Part shown: positions 33,523-42,608 of the stretch, one piece after another
Layout: every line of letters begins with the position of its first letter
Numbering within the stretch: the stretch's first letter is position 1
From: an uncultured Clostridia bacterium
GTDB taxonomy: Bacteria > Bacillota > Clostridia > Oscillospirales > CAG-272
Length of the DNA stretch: 64,000 bases
Direction: 5' to 3'
Assembly (NCBI GenBank): GCA_946407735.1
Contig: CAMJPL010000003.1
Location: 89,457 to 153,456, forward strand
The notes under the pieces: model-generated
Seen by the model: only the letters and a program-made list of their open reading frames with translations
Told to the model about the DNA's origin: nothing
Database searches by the model: none
Position numbers and translations under genes: made by a program

Positions 33523-34881
33523 TCACGCCAGATTCGCCGAGCCGCCCTCCGACAGCTTTTTCGCTACCGATCTTCCGTCGAGCGAACGCACCGATACACC
33601 GGAGCTGATCGAAAGATAAGCGGCGACTCCGGCAGCCTCGCCGAGCTGGTTGAGGTTTACCATCACCCTCAGAGCGCCGAAAGAGAAGATATCGGCGTTT
33701 ATCATCCTGCCGACGGCTATGAGATTGTCGTGGCGGACGGGGACGAGGCAGGAGAAGGGGAGAGAGTAATACGTCGGGATCGGAAGGCTCTCGTCGATAC
33801 CGAGCTCACGCCGCCAGCTCCCGGTGACCCTGCCGCCGTCGGCGAGCTCGGTGTTGAAGCTGCCGTCGAAGTGGTGGAAGGTTATGCTGCCGTCCGGCAG
33901 ATGCACGTCGACGTTGTATGTCCCGTTCATGACGCAGTCGTCGTATCTCTTCCCGAGCAAAAGCTCGAATTGATCGGCTTTTTTCGCCGTTACGTAATGC
34001 GCCGTTTCCCTTATGCCTATCGACGAGCAGGAGCTGACGTTCGCGTATCTTACGCCCTCGGCGCCGTATCTGTTCAGCATCCTTATGACGGCGCGCATCT
34101 TGCGCCTGCCCTCTATCTCCGCCTTCGTTAGATCCTCCGCTTTGTCGGGGATGAGCCCGAGCACATGGGTGTCGGCGCGCATCGTTATGTTTGAGGCGTC
34201 GGGTACACGGCAGAACCATCCCCAGTCCTTCTCAAGACCGAATTCATCGCCGTGATGGCGGATGAGCCTCGTGACGTCGACATGCGACACGTCGCCTTCA
34301 AGGAGGAAGCAGGCGCTCGGCGGCTGGATCGTCTGATTGTAGAACTTCTCTATCCCGAGATCGCGACAGATATCACCGTCGCCGCTCGCATCGATGAAGA
34401 ACGAGGCTCTGACGGCTCCGCGGCCGTCCTTGTTCTCTATGATGATATATCTGACGCTGCCGTTCTCCTCCATGCATGAGCAGTAAAGGGTGTGAAGCAT
34501 TACCCTGACGCCGTTTTCGGCGCAGAGCATGTCGAGCTCGGTCTTGAGCTCGTGAGGATTGAAGAAATGCGAGTCGGCATGATTTTTCCCTCTCGTTTCC
34601 GCCGGCTCGACGCGGGACAGGATCTCCTCGGTGAGACCGGCTATGATCTGCTTTTCTCCCGACGTGTCGTTCAGCGTGTGCCAGCAGTTCACAAGCCCGG
34701 ACGTCGCCGTCCCGCCGAGGCATCCCTCACGCTCGATCACGATCACGGAAGCGCCGAGGCGCGCCGCCCGGACGGCGGCGAACACTCCGGTGCATGATCC
34801 GCCGATGACGCATATATCCGCCTCGGCGACGACAGGGATCTTCTTCTGCGGTTCCGTTATGAATTCAGCTTCGCGTTCCAT
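33523..34881 (-). CDS. FAD-dependent oxidoreductase (FAD_oxidored type)
   Basis: A 452-residue flavoprotein with an N-terminal FAD-binding loop (ADICVIGGSCTGVFAAVRAA), the adjacent EREGCLGGTATSG motif typical of the FAD_oxidored group often found with sugar hydrolases, FIDASGDGDIC, and a C-terminal ring-closing segment. These proteins occur beside glycosidases in gut bacteria, and their reaction is mostly unknown. The first glycine motif reads GGSCTG instead of GxGxxG, tolerated in this group. The ATG at 34881 has GGGAGAA about 6 nt upstream and gives a natural N-terminus (MEREAEF). A promoter is at 34934-34962. It is a single-gene unit. Confidence 0.87.
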   Translation of the reverse strand: MEREAEFITEPQKKIPVVAEADICVIGGSCTGVFAAVRAARLGASVIVIEREGCLGGTATSGLVNCWHTLNDTSGEKQIIAGLTEEILSRVEPAETRGKNHADSHFFNPHELKTELDMLCAENGVRVMLHTLYCSCMEENGSVRYIIIENKDGRGAVRASFFIDASGDGDICRDLGIEKFYNQTIQPPSACFLLEGDVSHVDVTRLIRHHGDEFGLEKDWGWFCRVPDASNITMRADTHVLGLIPDKAEDLTKAEIEGRRKMRAVIRMLNRYGAEGVRYANVSSCSSIGIRETAHYVTAKKADQFELLLGKRYDDCVMNGTYNVDVHLPDGSITFHHFDGSFNTELADGGRVTGSWRRELGIDESLPIPTYYSLPFSCLVPVRHDNLIAVGRMINADIFSFGALRVMVNLNQLGEAAGVAAYLSISSGVSVRSLDGRSVAKKLSEGGSANLA

Positions 34882-34933
34882 AATTTCTCCCGAATATAAA
34901 GCCATTCATCTTACGCTTCGTCTGTACGGATAT

Positions 34934-34962
34934 ATTATACAGCAAAACGCCGCCGTTTTCAA
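34934..34962 (-). promoter_or_regulatory. Sigma-A promoter for the FAD oxidoreductase gene
   Basis: Minus strand TTGAAA (34957-34962), 17-bp spacer, TATAAT (34934-34939). Confidence 0.75.
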
Positions 34963-35038
34963 TACCCACGGCCGAATTCGGGGCCGATCCGGCTTTTTTA
35001 TATGAATACGGATGGGGTTATTATTAACAATAGCCTGT

Positions 35039-35067
35039 TTGACTTTTCCTTTCGGTTGTGGTATCAT
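35039..35067 (+). promoter_or_regulatory. Sigma-A promoter for phoH-ybeY
   Basis: TTGACT (35039-35044), 17-bp spacer, TATCAT (35062-35067). A second TATAAT at 35075-35080 lacks a -35 at the right distance. Confidence 0.55.
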
Positions 35068-35119
35068 AATAAGGTATAATTGCCATAAAAATATCGAAGG
35101 AGCCGCAGACGAGCATACC

Positions 35120-36214
35120 ATGCCGATAAAATCAGTCCGCGCCGAAAGCGAGACGCAGATATCGGAAGTTTTCGGCGCATACGACGCGAATATAAAAATC
35201 ATAGAGGAGATCTTCTCGGTCACGGCCGTGAGCAGATCGGGCCCCGAGGGCCCGGCGATAGCTCTCGCCGGAAGCGACGAAAACGCCGTTGAAGGAGCCG
35301 CGAAGGCGGTGTCGGTCCTCTGCAGGATGAATCTGCTCCAGGGCGATATCACCGAGCAGACGGCGGCCTATGTCGCCCAGATGATCCGCGACGGCAGGGA
35401 GAACGAGCTCGGCACCCTCGACGACGACTGCGTCTGCATAACCGAGCGCGGCAAGCCGATAAGGGCGAAGACGGTGGGACAGAGGCAGTATATAGAAGCC
35501 ATCCGCAGCAACACCGTCGTCCTCGGCGTCGGCCCGGCCGGCACCGGCAAGACCTTCCTCGCCGTCGCCATGGCGGTCACCGCCCTCAGATCGAAGGAGG
35601 TGCAGAGGATAATCCTCACTCGCCCGGCGGTCGAGGCGGGAGAGAAGCTCGGTTATCTCCCCGGCGATCTGCAGATGAAGATCGAGCCCTATCTCCGCCC
35701 GCTGTACGACGCGCTGTACGAGATGATGGGCGTCGAGAATTACAAAAAGAACGTCGAGCGCGGAGTGATCGAGATCGCGCCGCTCGCCTATATGCGCGGC
35801 AGGACGCTCAACGACAGCTTCATCATCCTCGATGAGGCACAGAACACGACACCGGAGCAGATGAAGATGTTCCTTACCCGTCTCGGCTACAACTCCAAGG
35901 CCGTCGTCACCGGCGACATCACGCAGACCGATCTTCCCGACGGCGCACATTCTGGCCTCGCGCAGGCATGCGACGTTCTGGAGGGGATAAACGGCATTGC
36001 GGTGCACCGCTTCGACGACAAGGATGTCGTGCGTCACAGGCTCGTGCAGAAGATCATCCTCGCCTACGACAGATATGAGAAAAACAACCGGAGACACGGG
36101 TATGCAGGAGAAAAAGTACGTCATTATCACGCGAAACGATCAGAAGAAGGCCGAATTCACCCCGGCTCAGAGGGCTCTGATCAAAAGAGCGGCGGCGGCG
36201 GCGCTGAAAAGTGA
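35120..36214 (+). CDS. phoH: PhoH family ATPase
   Basis: A 364-residue PhoH/YbeZ-type ATPase, a cytosolic RNA-metabolism NTPase linked to YbeY. After an N-terminal KH-like region comes the ATPase core with Walker A GPAGTGKTF (about residue 137) and Walker B FIILDEAQNTT, then TGDITQTDLP. Family members normally end near KIILAYDRYE, about 326 residues; here the frame continues 38 residues through the start of ybeY. The ATG at 35120 gives the family N-terminus, but the nearest purine-rich site (GAAGGAG) is about 17 nt away. The gene order phoH-ybeY-era is typical of Firmicutes. Confidence 0.93.
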   Translation: MPIKSVRAESETQISEVFGAYDANIKIIEEIFSVTAVSRSGPEGPAIALAGSDENAVEGAAKAVSVLCRMNLLQGDITEQTAAYVAQMIRDGRENELGTLDDDCVCITERGKPIRAKTVGQRQYIEAIRSNTVVLGVGPAGTGKTFLAVAMAVTALRSKEVQRIILTRPAVEAGEKLGYLPGDLQMKIEPYLRPLYDALYEMMGVENYKKNVERGVIEIAPLAYMRGRTLNDSFIILDEAQNTTPEQMKMFLTRLGYNSKAVVTGDITQTDLPDGAHSGLAQACDVLEGINGIAVHRFDDKDVVRHRLVQKIILAYDRYEKNNRRHGYAGEKVRHYHAKRSEEGRIHPGSEGSDQKSGGGGAEK

Positions 36215-36575
36215 GGGATACGATCATCCGGCCGAGATCTCCGTCACCATCGTCGACAACGAGCGGATACACGAGCTGAATCTCGAATACCGCGGCGTCG
36301 ACAGCGCGACCGACGTCCTCAGCTTCCCGCTGAATGAGAGGGACGATATACTGAGCGGCAGTGCCGACAAGGAGCTCGGCGATATCGTCATATCCATCGA
36401 AAAGGCGCTGTCGCAGGCGCAGGAATACGGCCACTCAACCGACAGGGAGCTCGCCTTCCTCACGGTGCATTCGGTGCTCCATCTTCTGGGGTACGATCAT
36501 ATGACCGAAAGCGAGGAAGCGGACATGTTTTCGAGGCAGGAAAAAATACTCGCCGATATCGGTCTGACAAGATAA
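36102..36575 (+). CDS. ybeY: Endoribonuclease YbeY
   Basis: A 157-residue zinc-dependent RNase involved in 16S rRNA 3' maturation and ribosome quality control. The metal-binding signature HSVLHLLGYDHMTESE is complete, and TDVLSFPL is the conserved core. The ATG at 36102 is chosen because it gives the normal YbeY length; the frame is open upstream to 35997 as a shadow of phoH. It overlaps the last 113 bp of the phoH frame. Its ribosome site is probably the CGGAGA at about 36090. A promoter for era follows immediately. Confidence 0.95.
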   Translation: MQEKKYVIITRNDQKKAEFTPAQRALIKRAAAAALKSEGYDHPAEISVTIVDNERIHELNLEYRGVDSATDVLSFPLNERDDILSGSADKELGDIVISIEKALSQAQEYGHSTDRELAFLTVHSVLHLLGYDHMTESEEADMFSRQEKILADIGLTR

Positions 36576-36581
36576 AAGCAC

Positions 36582-36610
36582 TTGAAAAATTAATATCGGT
36601 GTGCTATAAT
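36582..36610 (+). promoter_or_regulatory. Sigma-A promoter for era-recO-mutS2
   Basis: TTGAAA (36582-36587), 17-bp spacer, TATAAT (36605-36610), 103 bp before the era start. The GC-rich leader between can form hairpins (for example CCGGGCGG with CCGTCCGG at about 36659-36679). Confidence 0.72.
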
Positions 36611-36712
36611 GTATGATGCGCGAAGAGCGCGGACAGAAGGTGTTTCGATCAAAAAGGATCCGGGCGGTATGCCGTCCGGCGGGAGGGCGGAGACTTTCTC
36701 CGTGAGCATATA

Positions 36713-37606
36713 ATGACAAGAACAGGATTCATAGCTATCGTAGGAAGGCCGAACGTCGGCAAATCCACGCTTTTGAACTCGCTTCTTGGCGAGAAGATAG
36801 CCATCGTCTCGAAAAAGCCGCAGACGACGAGGAACCGCATAACCGGAATACTCACAAAAGGGGAGGATCAGTTCGTCTTCCTCGACACCCCCGGCATGCA
36901 CAAGCCGAAGACCAAGCTCGGCGACTATATGGTGAAGACCGTCCGCGCCACGATAGGCGAGACGGACGCATGTCTCCTGGTCGTCGAAGCCGGACAGCGC
37001 CCGGGCGATATAGAGCTCGGCATAATCGACAGGCTGAAAAACAGCAGTATCCCGGCGATACTTGTCATAAACAAGACGGACAAATCGAACGCCGCCGCGA
37101 TAGGCGAGACGATAACCGATTACGCCGCCAGATTCGACTTCACCGCCGTGGTGCCGATCTCGGCGAGAAACCATCAGGGTGTGGATATCGTGCTCGACGA
37201 GTGCGGCGCGTTCATGAAGGAAGGCCCGTGGTTCTTCCCGGAGGATGAGATCACCGATCAGCCGGAGAGGCAGATCGCCGCCGAGGTCATCCGCGAGAAG
37301 CTGCTCAGGCTCCTCGACGAGGAGGTCCCGCACGGAGTTGCGGTGGTCATAGAGAGCTTCGAGGAATCGCCTTCGATAATCAGGATCGCCGCCGAGATAT
37401 ACTGCGAGAAGGAATCGCACAAGAGCATCATCATCGGACGCCACGGCGAGATGCTGAAAACGGTCGGCACCTACGCGAGAGAGGATCTCGAGAAGTTCTT
37501 CGGCTGCAAGATATATCTGAATCTCTGGGTCAAGGTAAAGGAAAAGTGGCGCGACAACATCGCCCAGCTCAGCAATTTCGGCTATGACCAGAAAAAGGAT
37601 ATCTGA
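36713..37606 (+). CDS. era: GTPase Era
   Basis: A 297-residue ribosome-assembly GTPase. G1 is GRPNVGKST, switch/G3 is DTPGMH, G4 is NKTD and G5 is SARN; the C-terminal KH domain (ESHKSIIIGRHGEMLK) binds the 3' end of 16S rRNA. The length fits Era. It is followed by recO after 32 bp and preceded by ybeY, which acts on the same rRNA end, consistent with a shared ribosome-maturation cluster. Confidence 0.97.
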   Translation: MTRTGFIAIVGRPNVGKSTLLNSLLGEKIAIVSKKPQTTRNRITGILTKGEDQFVFLDTPGMHKPKTKLGDYMVKTVRATIGETDACLLVVEAGQRPGDIELGIIDRLKNSSIPAILVINKTDKSNAAAIGETITDYAARFDFTAVVPISARNHQGVDIVLDECGAFMKEGPWFFPEDEITDQPERQIAAEVIREKLLRLLDEEVPHGVAVVIESFEESPSIIRIAAEIYCEKESHKSIIIGRHGEMLKTVGTYAREDLEKFFGCKIYLNLWVKVKEKWRDNIAQLSNFGYDQKKDI

Positions 37607-37638
37607 CGGCATAAAGCGCGGCTTTTCCGCATTTCGCC

Positions 37639-38430
37639 ATGCGTGAGACGATAACGCTGAAAGGGCTCGTCCTTCGCACGACGAGGGTGAAGGACAGCGA
37701 CAAATATCTCGACATACTGACGGATAAGCTCGGCAGGATAGCCGTTTACAGCCACGGCACACGGAGCTACAAAAGCAGGAATTCCGCCGTCGCCGATATG
37801 TTCCGCTACGCCGAGTTCACCGTATCGAAGAGCGGGTCGGGCTATACCCTTAAGGAATCGTACGAGATAGCCGGCTTCTATCAGCTTATGACGGAGCTGC
37901 CTAAGCTGGCGCTTGCCCAGTATATATGCGACGTCATCTGCGACATCACGCAGGAGGAGTCTCCCGAGGAGGATATCCTGAGAACTGCGCTCAACGCCCT
38001 TTACGCGCTGTCGAGCACAGATATCCCGCCCGCTGCCGTAAAGTCGGTGTGCGAGCTCAGATTCGCCGCAGCCGCCGGCTTCATGCCGGAGATAAGCTCA
38101 TGCATCGGATGCGCCCGGCCGTTTGACGGCGATCAGGGCTGGATGCTGAACATATCCGAGGGCGGGGCCGTCTGCCCCGACTGCGCCGAAAAGCTGAACG
38201 TCGAGGACAGGTATTACGACAACGGCCGCCCTAAGCCATTTTCTCCGCTGCCCATGCAGACTCAGGCGGCGATGAGGCATATCCTGACTTCCGATCCGAA
38301 AAAGAGCTTCGGATTCAGGCTCGACGAGGCCGGATCTGCCGCGCTTTCCTCTCTTTCGGAGGAGTATCTTCTGTATCATCTCGACAGAAAATTCACTACG
38401 CTCGATTTTTACCGATCCTGTACTCTGTGA
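37639..38430 (+). CDS. recO: DNA repair protein RecO
   Basis: A 263-residue recombination mediator of the RecFOR pathway. An N-terminal OB-fold (TLKGLVLRTTRVKDSDKYLDIL) and a C-terminal domain with a zinc-binding site formed by two CxxC pairs (CIGCARP and CPDCAE) match bacterial RecO. Era-recO is a conserved Firmicutes pair. There is no recognisable terminator before mutS2, about 80 bp downstream. Confidence 0.95.
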   Translation: MRETITLKGLVLRTTRVKDSDKYLDILTDKLGRIAVYSHGTRSYKSRNSAVADMFRYAEFTVSKSGSGYTLKESYEIAGFYQLMTELPKLALAQYICDVICDITQEESPEEDILRTALNALYALSSTDIPPAAVKSVCELRFAAAAGFMPEISSCIGCARPFDGDQGWMLNISEGGAVCPDCAEKLNVEDRYYDNGRPKPFSPLPMQTQAAMRHILTSDPKKSFGFRLDEAGSAALSSLSEEYLLYHLDRKFTTLDFYRSCTL

Positions 38431-38450
38431 TACGGGATCTATCAAACGCT

Positions 38451-38502
38451 AAATGTCAGCCGTTACCTGACATATACCGCATTTTTTGAACAACTGACAT
38501 TT
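38451..38502 (+). promoter_or_regulatory. Inverted-repeat operator-like region before mutS2
   Basis: ATGTCAG (38453-38459) and CTGACAT (38467-38473) form a perfect 7-bp inverted repeat with 7-bp spacing. A third copy, CTGACATTT (38494-38502), is a perfect 9-bp inverted match to AAATGTCAG (38451-38459). It lies 7 bp before the mutS2 ATG, which has no clear ribosome site. Confidence 0.5.
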
Positions 38503-38509
38503 AACCGAT

Positions 38510-40906
38510 ATGGCATCATTTGACAAAGCGACAGTATCGCTTGAACTGAATAAAGTACTCGATATGCTGGCGGACTGCGCTCAGACCGACGGAGCCAAGG
38601 AGCTCTGCCGCGCTCTGCGTCCGTCAGGCGACATCGCATACGTCCGCCGGGTCCTGAGGCAGACTACCGACGCGAAAAAGCTCGAGGCTATAAAAGGAAC
38701 TCCGCCTCTCTCTGGCGTAAGGGACGTAAGCGACAGCATAAGCCGCGCCGAGAAGGGCTCGGCGCTGAACACGAGGGAGCTGCTCGATGTCGCGAATCTT
38801 CTCAGCACGACGCGGCGTCTCGGCAACTACATCGCCGAGGGCAGCGACCTTGAGACCTCGCTCGACGAGATCTTCTCCCGCCTGATACCGATAAGACATC
38901 TGGAGGACAGGATCTTCCACACGGTAATTGCCGAGGACCTGATCTCTGACGATGCCTCCCCCGCGCTTTCCGACATAAGGCGGAAGATAAGGCAGTCGGC
39001 CGGCAAGGTCAAGGACGTGCTCGCGAAATATACCGGCGGCAGCTACTCCAAATACCTGCAGGAAAACATAGTCACGATGCGCGGCGGGAGATACGTCATC
39101 CCGGTGCGCGCCGAATACAAGAACGAGATCAAAGGCCTGGTCCACGACACCTCCGCCTCGGGAGCGACGGTGTTCATCGAGCCGATGAGCGTCGTCGAGG
39201 CAAACAACGAACTCCGCGAGCTCGAATCGAAGGAAAAGCACGAGATAGAGAGGATCCTCGCCGAGCTTTCGCAGGAATGCGCCGACAACTCGGTGCAGAT
39301 CGGGCTTGACTACTACAACATCACCCAGATCGCCTTCATATTCGCGAAGGCCGAGCTGTCATACCGCCTCGACGCCGACGAGCCCGTCGTCACCGAGGAG
39401 AGAAGGATCGAGCTGTATAAGGCGAGACATCCGCTTCTCGACAAGTCGAAGGTGGTGCCGATAAACGTCTCCATCGGCGGAAGATACGACACGCTGGTGA
39501 TTACCGGTCCCAATACCGGAGGCAAGACGGTCACCCTCAAGACCATCGGCCTGTTCCAGCTCATGGCCCAGTCGGGGCTTCATATCCCCGCCTCCGACGA
39601 AAGCGTCGTCTCGGTGTTCGGCGACATCCTCGCCGATATCGGCGACGAGCAGTCGATCGAGCAGTCGCTCTCGACGTTTTCCGGCCATATGGTCAATATA
39701 GTCGACATACTCTCGAAATGCGGCGACGATTCGCTCGTCCTGTTCGACGAGCTCGGAGCCGGGACCGATCCCATCGAGGGCGCGGCTCTGGCCGAGGCGA
39801 TACTTGAGGACGTAAGGGAAAGGCATGCCGTATGCGCGGCGACGACCCATTACGCCGAGCTCAAGGCCTACGCTCTCGACACCGATGGCGTCATGAACGC
39901 GAGCTGCGAATTCGACGTCGACACCCTCAAGCCGACATATAAGCTGATCATAGGCACTCCCGGCAAGTCAAACGCCTTCGCGATAGCCGAAAAGCTCGGC
40001 GTCGGCGAGAGCATCATTCGGAACGCCGAGAAAAAGGTGTCCTCCGACACCAAGCGCTTCGAGCTTGTCATCGAAAAGCTCGACCAGACCCGTCTCGAGA
40101 TGGAGAAGGAGCGCGAGGAGGCCGCCAGATCCCGCCGCGAGTACGAGAAATTCAGGGCCGAGGCCGAGGAGAAAATAAGGGAAAGGGACGCTGAATCCGA
40201 GAAGGATCTCGAGCGCACCCGCCGTCAGGCCCAGCGCATAATCGCCTCCGCCAGGCGCACCAGCGACATGGTGCTCGAAGAGCTCGACGAGCTCAGGAAG
40301 TCGAAGGAATCGGCGCAGTTCGCGGCCGATCTCGAAGCCGGAAGAAGGGCGATACGCCAGGGACTGCGCTCGGCTGAGGACATAGTAAACCCGGTCATCG
40401 AGAACAGATCCGACGATTATGTCCTGCCGCGTCCTCTCAAGGTCGGCGACGAGGTGGTGCTCATCAACATCGGCACCCCAGCCGTCATCACGTCAAAGCC
40501 GGAGAGCGACGGCACCGTCATGGTCAGGGCAGGGATCGTCAATACGAAGACCAACATCAAGAATCTCATGCTCCAGTCCGACGCCGGACGGATACGCGTT
40601 TCCGGCGAGGGACAGAATAAAAAGAAAAACATTTCCGATTACAAGGTCAGCGTCGTCCGGGATTTCAAGATGGAGCTCGATCTCCGCGGGATGACCGGGG
40701 ACGAGGCATGGGCGTCTGTCGACAAGTATCTCGACGAAGCCCGCGTCGCCGATATAAACAGCGTCACGCTGATCCACGGCAAGGGTACGGGAGCGCTCAG
40801 AAACGCGATCCACGGTTACCTCAAGGCCGACAAAAGGGTAAAGAGCTTCCGCCTCGGCAACTGGGGCGAGGGCGATCACGGAGTCACTATTGTCGAACTG
40901 AAATAA
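38510..40906 (+). CDS. mutS2: Endonuclease MutS2
   Basis: A 798-residue MutS2 ATPase/nuclease, which limits recombination and in Bacillus-type bacteria also acts in rescue of collided ribosomes. It has the MutS-like ATPase core with Walker A GPNTGGKTVTLK and FDELGAGTDPIEG, the coiled-coil linker (about 510-640), and the C-terminal Smr domain with LDLRG and HGKGTGALR. Domain order and length are standard. The ATG at 38510 gives the family N-terminus but has no purine-rich site upstream. Confidence 0.97.
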   Translation: MASFDKATVSLELNKVLDMLADCAQTDGAKELCRALRPSGDIAYVRRVLRQTTDAKKLEAIKGTPPLSGVRDVSDSISRAEKGSALNTRELLDVANLLSTTRRLGNYIAEGSDLETSLDEIFSRLIPIRHLEDRIFHTVIAEDLISDDASPALSDIRRKIRQSAGKVKDVLAKYTGGSYSKYLQENIVTMRGGRYVIPVRAEYKNEIKGLVHDTSASGATVFIEPMSVVEANNELRELESKEKHEIERILAELSQECADNSVQIGLDYYNITQIAFIFAKAELSYRLDADEPVVTEERRIELYKARHPLLDKSKVVPINVSIGGRYDTLVITGPNTGGKTVTLKTIGLFQLMAQSGLHIPASDESVVSVFGDILADIGDEQSIEQSLSTFSGHMVNIVDILSKCGDDSLVLFDELGAGTDPIEGAALAEAILEDVRERHAVCAATTHYAELKAYALDTDGVMNASCEFDVDTLKPTYKLIIGTPGKSNAFAIAEKLGVGESIIRNAEKKVSSDTKRFELVIEKLDQTRLEMEKEREEAARSRREYEKFRAEAEEKIRERDAESEKDLERTRRQAQRIIASARRTSDMVLEELDELRKSKESAQFAADLEAGRRAIRQGLRSAEDIVNPVIENRSDDYVLPRPLKVGDEVVLINIGTPAVITSKPESDGTVMVRAGIVNTKTNIKNLMLQSDAGRIRVSGEGQNKKKNISDYKVSVVRDFKMELDLRGMTGDEAWASVDKYLDEARVADINSVTLIHGKGTGALRNAIHGYLKADKRVKSFRLGNWGEGDHGVTIVELK

Positions 40907-40930
40907 ATATGCTGTCAGGGAGGAACTGAT

Positions 40931-41707
40931 ATGGCAATCTATCTCGGAGCGCAGCTTTACACTGTACGCGATTTCATGAGGAATGAAGCCGATTTCACCG
41001 ATACTATCCGCCGGATAGCCGAGATCGGCTACACATCGGTGCAGGTTTCCGGCTTCGGTGACGTCTCGCCGAAGTGCATGAAGGAAGCCACGGAGAAATA
41101 CGGCGTCAAGATCGTTCTGACCCACTGGAACAACGACCGCATCAAAAACGACACCGACGCCGTGATAGAGGAGCATAATCTTTTCGGCGCCGGAGCCATC
41201 GGCGTCGGCGGCATGGGCGGCGGATACGATTTCACCGAGGAGGGAGTCGACCGCTTCGCCCGCGACTTTGCCCCCGCGATAGAGAAGATAAAGGCCGCCG
41301 GAAAGGTGTTCCTTTACCACAACCACAGCCGCGAGTTCGTGAAGCTCGAAGGCGGCGAGTACATGATCGACCGTCTGCTCCGTCAGACCGATCCCGACGG
41401 CCTCAAGCTCACCTTCGACGTATACTGGGGCGTCAACGCCGGCATAGATCCCGCCAAGTTCATCCAGACGCATGAGGGCAGAGTCTACTGCACGCATCTG
41501 AAGGATATGGCCGTGAGCGACAAGGGCGAGATCATCATGAAGGAATGTCTCGACGGAAACATCAACTTCGATCCCGTGATAGAGATGTCGAAGAAGTGCG
41601 GCGTCGAGTATCATCTCGTCGAGCAGGACAACACCTACGGCCTCGATCCGTTCGAGTCTCTCAAGATCAGCCACGACAACCTCAAGTCAAGATACGATTT
41701 CAGATGA
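40931..41707 (+). CDS. Sugar phosphate isomerase/epimerase-like TIM-barrel protein
   Basis: A 258-residue TIM-barrel protein of the AP-endonuclease-2-like sugar isomerase family. Metal-site candidates are the Glu/Asp/His positions in FLYHNHSREF, TFDVYWGVNAG, CTHLKDM and HLVEQD. It probably isomerises or epimerises a free keto-sugar or a sugar derivative. It begins 24 bp after mutS2, with a GGAGGAAC ribosome site, and leads a four-gene rhamnose-type operon. No promoter is apparent in the short gap. The substrate is unknown. Confidence 0.85.
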   Translation: MAIYLGAQLYTVRDFMRNEADFTDTIRRIAEIGYTSVQVSGFGDVSPKCMKEATEKYGVKIVLTHWNNDRIKNDTDAVIEEHNLFGAGAIGVGGMGGGYDFTEEGVDRFARDFAPAIEKIKAAGKVFLYHNHSREFVKLEGGEYMIDRLLRQTDPDGLKLTFDVYWGVNAGIDPAKFIQTHEGRVYCTHLKDMAVSDKGEIIMKECLDGNINFDPVIEMSKKCGVEYHLVEQDNTYGLDPFESLKISHDNLKSRYDFR

Positions 41708-41722
41708 CGGAGGGCTCGTGCT

Positions 41723-42580
41723 ATGGCGAAATTTGAGCTTGCCGCGTTCGCGGACGAGTATTCCCCCGTATTCGACGAGCAGATAAAGGGTCTTATCGAG
41801 AACGGGATAAGCAATCTCGAGATCCGCGGGGTCGACGGTCATTCCATCGACGCCGTCACGCCGGATGAGGCGAAGGAGCTGAAAAAGAAGCTCGACGCGA
41901 GCGGAATAAGGGTATCGAGCATGGGCTCGCCGCTCGGCAAGATAGATCTTAAGGACGATATGGATGCGCATATCGAGAAGGAAAAGCATATCATCGAACT
42001 CGCCCATATCTTCGGCTGCGACAGGATCCGCATGTTCAGCTTCTATCACGAGGGCAGGGACGCCGACGACTGCCGGTCTGAGGTCATGGAACGTCTCGGG
42101 AAGATGCTGAAAGCCTCCGAAGGGGAGGGCGTCGTCCTCTGCCATGAGAACGAGCGCGGGATATACGGCGACAACGCCGTCCGCTGCCTCGATATCCAGA
42201 AGGAATTCGGCGGTGAGATAAAGCTGGTCTTCGACCACGCCAATTTCATATGCGTCGACTGCGAGCCTTACCCGTACGCCTTCGATATGCTGAAGGACTG
42301 CATCTTCTACATGCACATCAAGGACGCCATGCCCGACAAGACCATGGCTCCTGCGGGAGTCGGGTGCGGCCGCTTCGTCGAGACGTTCACCGAGCTCGAT
42401 GAATACGATAAAACATACATCTGCACGGTGGAGCCTCATCTTCAGGTATTCGAGGGCCTCGCCGAGCTTGAGGGCAAGGATTCCAAGGTAGTGACGAATC
42501 AGTATCCGTCAAGGGCGGCGGCCTTCAGAGCCGCCTGCGACGCGATCAAGGGAGTCATCGCGAAAGCGCAGTGCAGATAA
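41723..42580 (+). CDS. Second sugar phosphate isomerase/epimerase-like TIM-barrel protein
   Basis: A 285-residue TIM-barrel protein of the same family as its neighbour, with CHENERGIYGD, LVFDHANFI, YMHIKDA and the acidic TVEPHL as putative metal ligands. The two share the general fold but are clearly different sequences, so they are probably not a recent duplication. CGGAGGG lies about 9 nt upstream. Located between another isomerase and rhamnulokinase, it is likely part of rhamnose or deoxysugar use. Confidence 0.83.
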   Translation: MAKFELAAFADEYSPVFDEQIKGLIENGISNLEIRGVDGHSIDAVTPDEAKELKKKLDASGIRVSSMGSPLGKIDLKDDMDAHIEKEKHIIELAHIFGCDRIRMFSFYHEGRDADDCRSEVMERLGKMLKASEGEGVVLCHENERGIYGDNAVRCLDIQKEFGGEIKLVFDHANFICVDCEPYPYAFDMLKDCIFYMHIKDAMPDKTMAPAGVGCGRFVETFTELDEYDKTYICTVEPHLQVFEGLAELEGKDSKVVTNQYPSRAAAFRAACDAIKGVIAKAQCR

Positions 42581-42608
42581 GACAAACAATGTCTGACAGG
42601 AGATAGAT

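Noticed and set aside
34970..35005. GC-rich palindrome followed by TTTTTT before phoH as a terminator
   Set aside because: The arms around the T-run pair only weakly and no plus-strand gene precedes it, so it is not supported.
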